Counted from the stretch's first letter, positions 8,621 through 17,607 are shown. The stretch: DNA of 64,000 nucleotides from Alphaproteobacteria bacterium (GCA_017635595.1 JAGBLF010000019.1:1-64000), one strand, 5' to 3'. Translations and numbers: made by a program. The notes: generated by a model not told the origin, from the letters alone.

Positions 8621-11600
8621 ATGACGAAATACTATGCTGAAGTTAAGGCAAAGCCTGACTTTGTCGAACTTGAAAAAGAAGTTCTGAAGTTTTGGGAACA
8701 AGATAATACATTTGAAAAATCCGTTCACAACCGTGACGGTGCTGCCGAATTCGTATTTTACGACGGTCCGCCGTTTGCCAACGGTACACCGCACTACGGA
8801 CACATTATGGTCAGCTATGTTAAAGACGTGGTCGCCCGTTTCCAAACCATGAACGGTAAAAAGGTTGAACGCCGTTTGGGTTGGGACTGCCACGGTTTGC
8901 CGGCCGAAATGTCTGCCGAAAAACAACTCGGCGTTTCCGGTCGTAAGCAAATAGAGGCTTACGGTGTTGAAAAATTTAACGACTTCTGCCGCTCCGATGT
9001 TTTGAAATATTCAGGCATTTGGGTAGATATGTTTAAGCGTATCGGCCGCTGGGTAGATTTCAATAACGACTACAAAACCATGAATTTATCGTTTATGGAA
9101 TCGGTTATCCATAACTTTAAGGCTTTGTACGATAAAGGTTTGGTATATGAAGATTATCGCGTATTGCCATATTCTTGGGCAGCAGAAACACCGCTTTCCA
9201 ACTTTGAAGTTAACTTAGGTTATCGTGATAAAACCGACAATGCCATCACGGTTATGTTCAAATTGGAAAACGGTCAAAAAATTTTGGTATGGACAACCAC
9301 GCCGTGGACTCTTCCTTCCAACTTAATGCTTGCCGTCGGCAAAGATATCGACTACGTTGTTATGGAAGAAAACGGCCAGCAATACATTATCGCCAAAGCA
9401 CGGTTGGGCAGCTATAAAAAGCAGCTTGAACAAGCTACCCAGGTCGGTGAATTAAAGGGTTCCGAATTGGTCGGCATGAGCTATGAACCGATGTTCCCTT
9501 ACTTTACAAATCTAAAGGAAAAAGGTGCGTTCAAAGTTCTCTCCGGTGAGTTCGTATCTACCGAAGACGGTACCGGTGTCGTTCATATAGCCCCGGGCTT
9601 CGGCCAGGACGACTTTGAGGTTTGCCGAGCTTATGATGAAAACTTCCCGGTTGTATGTCCGGTTGATGAGGCCGGCAAATTTACTGCCGAAGTTTCGGAC
9701 TATGAAGGTCAGCAAGTATTTGACACCAATGAACCGATTATGCAATGGCTGAAACAAAACGGCCTTTTGGTTAAAAAAGAGCAGTACACCCACACTTATC
9801 CGTATTGCTGGCGTACCGATACCCCGCTGATTTATAAAGCAATGAGTTCTTGGTTTGTCCGCGTCACCGATTTCCGCGACGAAATGGTTAAAAACAATCA
9901 GCAAATCAACTGGATTCCGGGACACATCAAGGATGGCCGTTTCGGTAAATGGTTAGAGGGTGCGCGCGATTGGTCTATTTCGCGTAATCGTTTCTGGGGA
10001 ACGCCGATTCCGGTTTGGAAGTCGGATAATCCGAAATTCCCGCGCATCGATGTATTCGGTTCAATCGCTGAAATTAAAGAAAAAACCGGCTTTGCGGTTG
10101 ATAATCTGCACAAGCCGTATATTGATGACGTCGTTTACCCTAACCCGGATGATCCGTCCGGCAAAACCATGATGCGCCGTGTCAGCGATGTGTTTGACTG
10201 CTGGTTTGAATCCGGCTCAATGCCGTATGCGCAAATCCATTATCCGTTTGAAAATAAAGAATGGTTTGAAAATCACTTCCCGGCAGATTTCATTGTTGAA
10301 GCCATGGATCAGACCCGCGGTTGGTTCTATACTTTGATGGTATTATCGACGGCTTTGCATAATCGTCCGGCATTCAAAAACTGTATTTGTACCGGCTTAT
10401 TGATGGCCGAAGGCGGCCAAAAGCTGTCTAAACGTTTGAAGAACTATCCTGACCCGAATGAAATTTTGGATACCATCGGTTCGGAAGCTTTACGCTGGTT
10501 CCTGGTATCTTCGCCGGTATTAAAAGGCGGCAACGTTGCCGTCGATAAAGAGGGCAAAGAAATCGCCAAAGCTTCGCGTGCTGCCATGATTCCGCTGTGG
10601 AATGCTTTCTACTTCTTCACATTGTATGCCAATGCCGAAGATTATAAAGCCAAAGAAATTTCATCTTCAAGCGAGGCGATGGATAACTACATTTTATCCA
10701 AGCTGAAATTGTTAGCGCAAAAAGTTAAACATGGTTTGGAAACTTATGATGTATCCGAAGCTTGTGTCGAAACCTCCAACTTTATGGAAATTTTAAACAA
10801 CTGGTACATTCGCCGCACGCGTGAACGTTTCTGGAAAGGCGATTCACAGGCATTTGATACTTTATACACGGTTCTGGTTAACGTTGCTAAAATTACCGCA
10901 CCGTTAATGCCGTTTATTTGCGAATATATGTATAAGAACTTGACCGGCGAAGAATCGGTTCACTTATGCGATTATCCGACATTGGATAACATAAGCGCCG
11001 ATGAGAGCCTGATGAAAGACATGGATTTTGTTCAAGATTTATGTTCAACCGGCAAATTCATTCGTGAAGAAAAGAATCTGCGTAACCGTTTGCCGCTTTC
11101 AAGTTTAACGATTATCGGTTCGACCTTATCGCCGGAATATCAGGATATCGTTAAAGATGAGCTGAACGTCAAAGAAGTTAAGTTCGACAACAATCTGGCT
11201 AATTATGCAACCAAAAACGTTTATCTGTATACCCCGTTGTTAGGCAAGACTTTAGGCAAAGATATGGGTGCCGTTATGGCTGCATATAAGCAAGGTAACT
11301 GGACCTTAAACGACGACGGCACGTTATCTATCGGCGGTCAAACTTTGACAACCGATTTGTTTGAAGTCCGTTTGGATATGAAGGACGGCGTTGCCGGTCA
11401 GGCTTTTGACAGCAATAAAGCCGTTTTAATGCTTGATACCAACGTCACTGACGAGCTTAAACGTGAAGGTATGGCACGTGACTTTGTCCGTATGATTCAA
11501 ACGCTTCGTAAAGACAAAGACTTCAATATTTCCGATCGCATTGAACTGAGTTATCAGACCAGCGATTCGGAATTGGCAAAAGCTTTATCCGAAAACGAAA

Positions 11601-11710
11601 AATATATTGCCGAGCAGGTTTTGGCGGTTAAGGTATTCCCGAACTGCTCTGCCGGCACCGAAGGCGAAATCGACGGCGTTACCGTAACCTACGACGCAAA
11701 AGTCGCATAA
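8621..11710 (+). CDS. ileS: Isoleucyl-tRNA synthetase, eukaryote-like (IleS2) type
   Basis: This 1029-residue class I synthetase charges tRNA-Ile. The HIGH motif is HYGH (in FANGTPHYGH) and the KMSKS motif is KLSKR (in GGQKLSKRLKNYPDP). The CP1 editing domain contains WTTTPWTLPSN. The C-terminus lacks the cysteine-rich zinc end usual in bacterial IleS1. These traits and the length mark the IleS2 clade, several members of which resist mupirocin; resistance here is inference. The ribosome-binding site is weak (TAGGG). It is monocistronic with its own terminator. Confidence 0.93.
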   Translation: MTKYYAEVKAKPDFVELEKEVLKFWEQDNTFEKSVHNRDGAAEFVFYDGPPFANGTPHYGHIMVSYVKDVVARFQTMNGKKVERRLGWDCHGLPAEMSAEKQLGVSGRKQIEAYGVEKFNDFCRSDVLKYSGIWVDMFKRIGRWVDFNNDYKTMNLSFMESVIHNFKALYDKGLVYEDYRVLPYSWAAETPLSNFEVNLGYRDKTDNAITVMFKLENGQKILVWTTTPWTLPSNLMLAVGKDIDYVVMEENGQQYIIAKARLGSYKKQLEQATQVGELKGSELVGMSYEPMFPYFTNLKEKGAFKVLSGEFVSTEDGTGVVHIAPGFGQDDFEVCRAYDENFPVVCPVDEAGKFTAEVSDYEGQQVFDTNEPIMQWLKQNGLLVKKEQYTHTYPYCWRTDTPLIYKAMSSWFVRVTDFRDEMVKNNQQINWIPGHIKDGRFGKWLEGARDWSISRNRFWGTPIPVWKSDNPKFPRIDVFGSIAEIKEKTGFAVDNLHKPYIDDVVYPNPDDPSGKTMMRRVSDVFDCWFESGSMPYAQIHYPFENKEWFENHFPADFIVEAMDQTRGWFYTLMVLSTALHNRPAFKNCICTGLLMAEGGQKLSKRLKNYPDPNEILDTIGSEALRWFLVSSPVLKGGNVAVDKEGKEIAKASRAAMIPLWNAFYFFTLYANAEDYKAKEISSSSEAMDNYILSKLKLLAQKVKHGLETYDVSEACVETSNFMEILNNWYIRRTRERFWKGDSQAFDTLYTVLVNVAKITAPLMPFICEYMYKNLTGEESVHLCDYPTLDNISADESLMKDMDFVQDLCSTGKFIREEKNLRNRLPLSSLTIIGSTLSPEYQDIVKDELNVKEVKFDNNLANYATKNVYLYTPLLGKTLGKDMGAVMAAYKQGNWTLNDDGTLSIGGQTLTTDLFEVRLDMKDGVAGQAFDSNKAVLMLDTNVTDELKREGMARDFVRMIQTLRKDKDFNISDRIELSYQTSDSELAKALSENEKYIAEQVLAVKVFPNCSAGTEGEIDGVTVTYDAKVA

Positions 11711-11728
11711 TCAATTTGCATTTGAAAG

Positions 11729-11760
11729 AATCCCTATCCGACCGGATGGGGATTTTTTTT
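11729..11760 (+). terminator. Terminator of ileS
   Basis: AATCCCTATCCG pairs with CGGATGGGGATT (with a G-T pair) across a short loop and is followed by eight T. It starts 18 bases after the ileS stop. Confidence 0.85.
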
Positions 11761-11765
11761 GCTCT

Positions 11766-11990
11766 TTGTACAAAGGAGTACACAGGCTGAAAAATGCGGG
11801 AACCAGCACGGCGCTTGCAAACCTCGGACAGTGCGGGGAATGCGCCGTAAATTTTAAGCGCCGTGTACAATGTTGGTACACAAGCGCAATATGCTACCGG
11901 CACGGCGCTTGCAAACCTCGGATAGTGCGAGGAATGCGCCGTAAATTTTAAGTGCCGTGTACAAAGTCGGTACACAAGCGAAAAAATTAC
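11766..11990. repeat. Structured tandem repeat (family B), two 94-bp copies plus a partial end
   Basis: Copies start at about 11801 and 11895. Each has an outer stem (CACGGCGCTT with AAGCGCCGTG in copy 1; one change to a G-T pair in copy 2), an inner stem CCTCG/CGAGG or CGGGG, and a third hairpin GTGTAC/GTACAC. A lone GTACAAAGGAGTACAC precedes copy 1. The stretch 11761-12015 has no convincing gene. A related pair occurs at 52918-53100. Confidence 0.85.
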
Positions 11991-12015
11991 AAGTAGTCCC
12001 CCGCTATACGAGGTT

Positions 12016-12063
12016 TTAAAAAAAAGAAACTGTCGGGTTTTCTGGACGTAGCCCCCGACAGTT
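12016..12063 (-). terminator. Terminator of the 86-residue orphan gene
   Basis: A perfect 10-bp inverted repeat (AACTGTCGGG at 12028-12037 with CCCGACAGTT at 12054-12063) is followed on the minus strand by TCTTTTTTTT. It is correctly placed about 30 bases past the stop codon of the minus-strand gene. Confidence 0.8.
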
Positions 12064-12093
12064 CTGTAAATAAAAAGAAATTCAACAGCACGA

Positions 12094-12354
12094 TTATGGT
12101 TGTCCGATAATCTCCTGCTTTAGTGAGTAAACCGAATGGCTCAGGCGGCGATTTCGCTCGACGATGGTAGCACACGCTTCCGTAAACTTACCGGCGAACG
12201 CATTCTTGCGGCATTCACGAGTAAGGTACTTTTTCTTCAACGCAACCTTATCGGAAGTTGAAACAAGCAACTCCGAAATCACAGCAATTAAGCCATGGTC
12301 TTTAATCTCTGCACGAAACTTGGCGCAGAATTCATGATTCAAATCATTTGCCAT
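12094..12354 (-). CDS. Small orphan protein, function unknown
   Basis: The 86-residue basic protein has no signal peptide, membrane segment or known motif; it looks helical and soluble. I do not recognise it. It is supported as a gene by its own terminator and by position in an otherwise noncoding gap. The bases before the ATG are AT-rich with no Shine-Dalgarno sequence. Lysine codons are often AAG, unlike the neighbouring housekeeping genes. It shares these traits with the genes at 794-1309 and 13978-14394, so the three may have a common origin, though their proteins do not look alike. Confidence 0.6.
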   Translation of the reverse strand: MANDLNHEFCAKFRAEIKDHGLIAVISELLVSTSDKVALKKKYLTRECRKNAFAGKFTEACATIVERNRRLSHSVYSLKQEIIGQP

Positions 12355-12455
12355 ACATTATAATTATAAATAAATTACTGATTAGACAAAAATGAATATA
12401 ACATCTTTGATTTTATATTTCAAGCAAAAATTACACCTAATCAAATATTTTTTGC

Positions 12456-13748
12456 CTAAAACAACCTATCTTTGTCATTTAACGGCTTATATTTCAAAAA
12501 CGGCAATATTTTTGCCACCCATCTGAAAATGCTTTTATCATTCATTGCCAAAGCATATTCCACATACTCCGGATAATGCGACAAATGGCGTTCTTCGGTT
12601 TTGGCGCGCAGGTAGTAGATGATATTTACCCCAAACAGTAAAAAGCTTAATTTAACGGCCATTGCCGGTGTTTGCGCCATAAACGGCATGGAAATCAGCC
12701 ACCAACTGATATTTTTAAACACATAGGCCGGATGTTTGGTATATTTGTACGGGCCGGTATTCCACAAACCGCGATAGGTCAGATTGGAAAAGCGAATTCC
12801 GGCCGCAACCGTCGCCATCGAATACAAAAATTCCAATCCGATAATCATAACGAACCACAGCCACCAACCGATACTTTGAACTTCAAAAACCGAAAGCCAG
12901 CCGATTTCGTCATACCTAAAGAAAAATTTATAAAACAACACGCCCCAAAACGGCCAATAACACATAATTGCCACAAACCAACCTAAAAATGTCGGCTCGG
13001 CCGTGCGCGTTTGCGTATTCAAAAACTTAAAATTCATCATATAGCCGACGGAAGCGTAGGTTAAGTCAATGAAAAAACAAAATGCATTGGCCGCCCAAAA
13101 CCATTCCATCGGTTTGTCCATAAAATAAGCAATATCAAATTTTGCCAGCCAATTTAGCTTTTCCATCATATACGGTTGCATTAAAGCAAGCCAAAATGCC
13201 TTAACGAGCCAAATTCGTATATAATTACCTAATTCAAATTTCGTCAGCGTTTTTTGGCGATGTATAATGGCATAGCCTATTTTATAATACGCATCTTCCG
13301 GCTCCGGATCTATTTTATCCATAAATGCAAAATAAGGAATGCTCCCTACCACCAAAGACGGCAATAAAATTTTCAAAAACGGAAAATATTTATGCTGAAA
13401 ATCATTATAATCATACATCGGTAACAGCCAGTAAAAAATTCCTATACACCCGAATGTTACCAATAAAGCAATTTCTTTATATCCGACACGTTTCCAATTT
13501 ACCTTCCTGTGAAACTTCCACTTATCATAAACTGCTGTTTCAGGATAAAAAATCAACTCCAGACAAACAATTGAAACAGTTAGCACTGCCGTAACCAATA
13601 AAAACATATACGGTGTCACCGGAACACCGGCAATTCGGCACAAAATCAAAACGCCGAAGCAAATGATAAAAGCGACCAAATTAATCCAAAAAGATGTTTC
13701 CGATTCGGCCTTGCCTTTTTTGAGCGGTTGATAATAATTTTGCTCCAT
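12456..13748 (-). CDS. Polytopic membrane protein with an isoprenylcysteine methyltransferase-like C-terminus
   Basis: I take the ATG ending at 13748 (430 residues), preceded by AGGGGA, over a start seven codons upstream. About eight to ten hydrophobic segments fill the protein. The C-terminal third has GPYKYTKHPAYVFKN followed by a helix and EERHLSHYPEYVEYA, the pattern of ICMT/PEMT-family membrane methyltransferases: a cofactor-binding HP and a late E-E pair. Such enzymes use S-adenosylmethionine to methylate lipid or protein groups. The long N-terminal membrane part is unusual, since the bacterial family is often about 200 residues. The substrate is unknown. Confidence 0.65.
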   Translation of the reverse strand: MEQNYYQPLKKGKAESETSFWINLVAFIICFGVLILCRIAGVPVTPYMFLLVTAVLTVSIVCLELIFYPETAVYDKWKFHRKVNWKRVGYKEIALLVTFGCIGIFYWLLPMYDYNDFQHKYFPFLKILLPSLVVGSIPYFAFMDKIDPEPEDAYYKIGYAIIHRQKTLTKFELGNYIRIWLVKAFWLALMQPYMMEKLNWLAKFDIAYFMDKPMEWFWAANAFCFFIDLTYASVGYMMNFKFLNTQTRTAEPTFLGWFVAIMCYWPFWGVLFYKFFFRYDEIGWLSVFEVQSIGWWLWFVMIIGLEFLYSMATVAAGIRFSNLTYRGLWNTGPYKYTKHPAYVFKNISWWLISMPFMAQTPAMAVKLSFLLFGVNIIYYLRAKTEERHLSHYPEYVEYALAMNDKSIFRWVAKILPFLKYKPLNDKDRLF

Positions 13749-13847
13749 CTGACTTCCCCTGATTTCCAAACGAGGTCAATATAAAATAAAATTTATGGAT
13801 TGACAACAACAAAAAAATATGTATTTTACTAATTTGATTGAAGTCAT

Positions 13848-13924
13848 GCGCTCCTAGCTCAGCAGGATAGAGCAACAGCCTTCTAAGCTGTGGGTCGGGC
13901 GTTCGAATCGCCCGGAGCGCGCCA
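13848..13924 (+). tRNA. tRNA-Arg (anticodon TCT)
   Basis: The acceptor arms GCGCTCC (13848-13854) and GGAGCGC (13914-13920) pair perfectly. The D arm has TAGCTCAG, the anticodon loop reads CTTCTAA with anticodon TCT, and the T arm has GTTCGAATC. The 3' CCA is encoded (13922-13924). It decodes AGA and possibly AGG. A strong terminator follows. Confidence 0.97.
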
Positions 13925-13932
13925 ATAAAAAA

Positions 13933-13966
13933 AGACAACCTTGTTTAGCAAGGTTGTCTTTTTTTT
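13933..13966. terminator. Terminator after tRNA-Arg, shared with the convergent gene
   Basis: AGACAACCTTG pairs perfectly with CAAGGTTGTCT over a TTTAG loop, with a T run on the plus side and an A run before it. It can serve both the tRNA and the minus-strand gene ending at 13978. Confidence 0.92.
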
Positions 13967-13977
13967 CCAGAGATGTA

Positions 13978-14394
13978 TTACACGTTTGTCATAAAGATGG
14001 CGGCAACGGCATCCTCATAGCTGATGGGGTGCACATTGTAACCGTGCTTGCTGAGATATTCGCTTGGAATTTGCTTATCCCAGTACCACAGCTCACGCGG
14101 GTTCTCGGCAACCGAGCAGTACTCCGTACGTCCGATACTGCCGCCGAATGCACATTGCAGAAGCTTGGCATGTTCGTACGAACCGACAAAGTACCAGGCA
14201 TCAAGCGACATCACTTCAAAATCTAACCCGTGGCGCAGTGAGCCGTAATATACTAAATCGCGCAGCACACAACCGGCATCATTCTGACGGAAAAACACGT
14301 TACCGATGTTCTTTACAAATCCGCCACTCATCAAACCACGGCTCAATTCTGCCTTGATAGCAGCAAGCTTCTCTCTTTTCTCAATAATTGTCAT
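13978..14394 (-). CDS. Orphan soluble protein, function unknown
   Basis: This 138-residue protein is not recognised. It has no signal peptide or membrane segment. Aromatic-rich stretches (LDAWYFVGSYEHAK, ELWYWDKQIPSEY) suggest a compact globular fold. The gene is monocistronic between tRNA-Arg and hydE and shares the bidirectional terminator. No Shine-Dalgarno sequence is seen; the leader contains TAATACCT close to the ATG, resembling TATACCT before the gene at 1309. Lysine is usually AAG here, against AAA in nearby genes, so it may be acquired. Confidence 0.65.
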   Translation of the reverse strand: MTIIEKREKLAAIKAELSRGLMSGGFVKNIGNVFFRQNDAGCVLRDLVYYGSLRHGLDFEVMSLDAWYFVGSYEHAKLLQCAFGGSIGRTEYCSVAENPRELWYWDKQIPSEYLSKHGYNVHPISYEDAVAAIFMTNV

Positions 14395-14457
14395 AGTTAC
14401 CAGGTATTAAAATTAATAATTATGTTGTTAAGCGCAAAATAGCATATTGTACAAATT

Positions 14458-14487
14458 TTGTCAATATTTTTTCATTGCAACTATGGT
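14458..14487 (+). promoter_or_regulatory. Candidate sigma-70-type promoter for hydE
   Basis: TTGTCA and TATGGT are separated by 18 bases and lie about 35 bases before the hydE ATG. The -35 matches five of six consensus bases and the -10 four of six. Confidence 0.4.
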
Positions 14488-14522
14488 AATTTCATTGTAT
14501 TTAACCTCTAAGGAGATACAAT

Positions 14523-15539
14523 ATGCAGCAAAAATTGGAACGTCAGGAAGTTATTCGACTTCTGAGAGATGAAGATGAAACAATTTTATATAAAAGGGCC
14601 GATAAAATACGTCATGAAAATGTCGGGGATGAGGTTCATCTGCGCGGATTAATCGAATTTTCCAACATCTGCCGTAACAATTGTATGTATTGCGGTATCC
14701 GCAAAGATAATGCCTTGTTAAAGCGCTATCGGATGAGCGAAGAAGAACTGGTTGATACGGCGCGCAAAGCCGCCGAAATGGGTTTCAAAACCATTGTTAT
14801 GCAATCGGGCGAGGATATGTGGTTTTCACAAGAGAGAATGTGCAAAATCATCGAGCAAATCAAGAAGTTTGATGTTGCGATAACTTTAAGTATCGGCGAA
14901 CGCTCGTACGAAGATTACAAAGCTTTTCGCGAAGCCGGTGCCGACCGTTATTTGATGCGTATTGAAACCACCGATAAAGATTTATACCACAAGCTTGACC
15001 CGAACATGAGTTGGCAACACCGCCACGAATGTTTGCTCATGATTAAAGAACTCGGCTATGAGCTCGGCTCGGGCATTATGGTCGGCTTGCCGGGGCAAAC
15101 GATCGAATCTATCGCCGACGATTTGATTTATCTGCAAGATATCGGGATTGATATGGCCGGTATCGGGCCTTTTATTCCGCATGCCCAAACGCCGCTCAAA
15201 GATGCGGCCGGCGGAACTCTGGAACTCGGATTGCGCACTATGGCCGTTATGCGGATTATGATGCCGGATATCAACATACCGGCCACCACGGCAATGGAAA
15301 GCCTACACCCGCAAGGACGTATTCGCGCACTGCAATGCGGTGCCAATGTGGTTATGCCTAACGTTACCGAAGGTGAATATCGCCGTTTATACGAGTTATA
15401 CCCAGGCAAAATTTGCGTTGACGACACCCCTACCCAATGCAAATCATGTATCGGTATGAAAATCATGAGCATAGGCCGCACCGTCGGTCTGAGCTATGGC
15501 GGTCACAACGGACGTCTGCCGCAAAAAGCCAAATCGTAA
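14523..15539 (+). CDS. hydE: [FeFe]-hydrogenase H-cluster radical SAM maturase HydE
   Basis: The 338-residue protein carries the radical SAM motif CRNNCMYC (Cys50, Cys54, Cys57). A GLIEFSNICRNNC context, IGERSYEDY, GIMVGLPGQT and IPHAQTPLKDA match HydE, related to biotin synthase. HydE acts with HydG and HydF to build the two-iron subcluster of [FeFe]-hydrogenase. Neither partner nor the hydrogenase is in this window, so they must lie elsewhere if the system works. A three-cysteine C-terminal stretch (C-KSC) could bind an accessory cluster. The AAGGAG site is strong. Confidence 0.88.
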   Translation: MQQKLERQEVIRLLRDEDETILYKRADKIRHENVGDEVHLRGLIEFSNICRNNCMYCGIRKDNALLKRYRMSEEELVDTARKAAEMGFKTIVMQSGEDMWFSQERMCKIIEQIKKFDVAITLSIGERSYEDYKAFREAGADRYLMRIETTDKDLYHKLDPNMSWQHRHECLLMIKELGYELGSGIMVGLPGQTIESIADDLIYLQDIGIDMAGIGPFIPHAQTPLKDAAGGTLELGLRTMAVMRIMMPDINIPATTAMESLHPQGRIRALQCGANVVMPNVTEGEYRRLYELYPGKICVDDTPTQCKSCIGMKIMSIGRTVGLSYGGHNGRLPQKAKS

Positions 15540-15642
15540 ACCTTTGTAACATTTAGAAACATATTTTTAAAAGCATTTTACACAAACTTATGCTATATCT
15601 TATGCTAACAAGTTTGTAATTTAGCTAAATAAAGGATTTTTA

Positions 15643-16674
15643 ATGTCTAATACAGTAAAAGTTGCCGTAATCGGCGCCGGAATGATGGGTAAAAACCACC
15701 TCAAAACATATAAAAATATGCAAGGTATCGAACTCGTCGGTGTTTACGACGTATTCCCGGAAGCGGCCAAAGCCGCAGCCGAAACATTCGGGATTAAAGC
15801 TTTTTCATCTATGGAAGAAGTTGCCGCCAATGTTGATGCCGTCAGTGTTGTGACTACATCCGTTACACATGCCGATGTCGGTGAATTTTTCATGAATAAA
15901 GGTATCCATTGCATGATGGAAAAACCGCTTGCCACAACCGAAGAAGGTTGTATGCGCCTGATTAACGCCGCCAAAAATAACAATGTTGTTTTGATGGTCG
16001 GCCATATTGAAAGATTTAATCCGGCCGTTGAACAAATGGGCAAATTGTTATCCGATACATCTAAAATTCGCTCATTAACGGCTCAACGCATGTCAGCCGC
16101 CAGCGGTCGTATTACCGATGTTGATGTCGCTATGGATTTGATGATTCATGATGTAGAAGTCATTATGTCACTTGTCCAATCTCCGGTCGTTAACGTTCAG
16201 GCTGCATCGGTTAAAACCAAAGAAAGCCCGGAAGGCAAAGATTACATTACCGCCTTGTTGGAATTTGCCAACGGCGCAACCGCCAATATTACGGCCAGCC
16301 GTATTACGCAATCCCGCGTTCGTACCTTAACGGTTACGACCGACACCAACTACATTGACATGGACTTTATCAATCAAAGCATTAACGTTCATTCCCAAGG
16401 CCGTATGCCGTATGTTAACCAAGAAGAAATTCCGGAATGGATGAATTATGGCTTAAAAGGCAGTGTTGAACAATTGTTTATTCCGACGAATCAGCCTCTG
16501 CAAGCTGAACTGACACACTTTATCAAATGCGTCAACGGCGAAGCTACACCGCGCGTTACCGGTGAACAAGCCTTAAACGCTTTGCGTGTTATCTGGGAAG
16601 TTGAAGATAAACTCGGTTTATTAAATGAAGTTTCTGAAAAATCTTCTCCTAAATCAAAAACAAAAGCAGCATAA
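15643..16674 (+). CDS. Gfo/Idh/MocA family oxidoreductase
   Basis: The 343-residue protein has an N-terminal Rossmann fold (GAGMMGKNH, about residues 9-17) and the family EKP motif (MMEKPLATT), with a C-terminal alpha/beta substrate domain. Members are NAD(P)-dependent dehydrogenases of sugars, inositol or nucleotide sugars. The closing lysine-rich tail (SSPKSKTKAA) is unusual. The substrate cannot be assigned; it is not in a sugar operon. An AAGGA site precedes the start and a terminator follows. Confidence 0.85.
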   Translation: MSNTVKVAVIGAGMMGKNHLKTYKNMQGIELVGVYDVFPEAAKAAAETFGIKAFSSMEEVAANVDAVSVVTTSVTHADVGEFFMNKGIHCMMEKPLATTEEGCMRLINAAKNNNVVLMVGHIERFNPAVEQMGKLLSDTSKIRSLTAQRMSAASGRITDVDVAMDLMIHDVEVIMSLVQSPVVNVQAASVKTKESPEGKDYITALLEFANGATANITASRITQSRVRTLTVTTDTNYIDMDFINQSINVHSQGRMPYVNQEEIPEWMNYGLKGSVEQLFIPTNQPLQAELTHFIKCVNGEATPRVTGEQALNALRVIWEVEDKLGLLNEVSEKSSPKSKTKAA

Positions 16675-16700
16675 CCTCATATAAAACAATGCGCTTTATA

Positions 16701-16730
16701 AACTCCGTCCGCATCGGGCGGAGTTTTTTT
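16701..16730 (+). terminator. Terminator of the Gfo/Idh/MocA gene
   Basis: AACTCCGTCCG pairs with CGGGCGGAGTT (one G-T pair) over a CAT loop and is followed by a T run. Confidence 0.85.
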
Positions 16731-16784
16731 GTTTGACTTTCCGGCGGATATTTTTTACTTTATCTGCAATATAAAGAGGAACGA

Positions 16785-17525
16785 ATGCGTTACAAAATAA
16801 CAGTGGAGTATGACGGCACAAACTTGGTCGGTTGGCAAAAACAACGTGAGGGACCGAGCGTGCAGGAATATTTAGAAAAAGCCATAGACGGATTTTCACA
16901 TCAAAAAGTCGAAATTTTCGGTGCCGGACGTACCGATGCCGGCGTTCATGCATTGGGACAAGTCGCCCATTTTGATATAGATTCGAATTTAAGCGAATAT
17001 AAAATGCAAGAAAGCCTGAATGCCTTACTGCGCGAATTGCAAGCCCCGGTCGGTGTATTAAAAACCGAAATTGTTGATGAAAATTTTCATGCCCGTTTTT
17101 CGGCTGTCGGCCGCGGCTATATTTATCGCATTTTAAACCGCCGCGGACCAAGCCCTTTACGGATTAACCGCGTGTGGCAGGTAACCTATCCGCTTGATAT
17201 CGAAGCCATGAAAAAAGGCGCGCAATATCTTTTGGGTAATCACGATTTCAGTTCATTCCGCGGTTCGGGCTGTCAGGCGCTATCACCGGTTAAAACGCTG
17301 GATAAGCTCGACATTGAACAAATCGGCGATGAGATTATTTTCACGGTTGAAGCACGCTCATTTATTTACCATCAGGTGCGCAATATGGTCGGCACGTTGC
17401 AGGAAGTCGGCAACGGCAAGCTTCAACCGATTGATGTCAAGCACATTTTAGAAGCCTGTGACCGTAAAAAAGCCGGTGTCAGCGCACCGGCATACGGTTT
17501 GTATCTTAACAAAGTGATGTACTAA
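16785..17525 (+). CDS. truA: tRNA pseudouridine synthase A
   Basis: This 246-residue enzyme makes pseudouridine at positions 38-40 of tRNA anticodon stems. The catalytic aspartate lies in GAGRTDAGVHA (about residue 50). Other family marks are the start YKITVEYDGTNLVGWQ, the RSFIYHQVRNMVGTL segment and APAYGLYL at the end. The length is typical. An AGAGGA site supports the start. ruvA follows after an 82-base gap. Confidence 0.95.
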   Translation: MRYKITVEYDGTNLVGWQKQREGPSVQEYLEKAIDGFSHQKVEIFGAGRTDAGVHALGQVAHFDIDSNLSEYKMQESLNALLRELQAPVGVLKTEIVDENFHARFSAVGRGYIYRILNRRGPSPLRINRVWQVTYPLDIEAMKKGAQYLLGNHDFSSFRGSGCQALSPVKTLDKLDIEQIGDEIIFTVEARSFIYHQVRNMVGTLQEVGNGKLQPIDVKHILEACDRKKAGVSAPAYGLYLNKVMY

Positions 17526-17607
17526 AATAACTTTGCACGACACGCACAAAACGCTTGCACTCAAGCAATATTTTCGATACCTTAAATTTTAGCAAAGGAA
17601 ATAAAAA

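Noticed and set aside
11766..11975. Open frames on both strands over the 11.8-kb repeats
   Set aside because: They translate the tandem unit in overlapping frames, with no start signals and no family resemblance.
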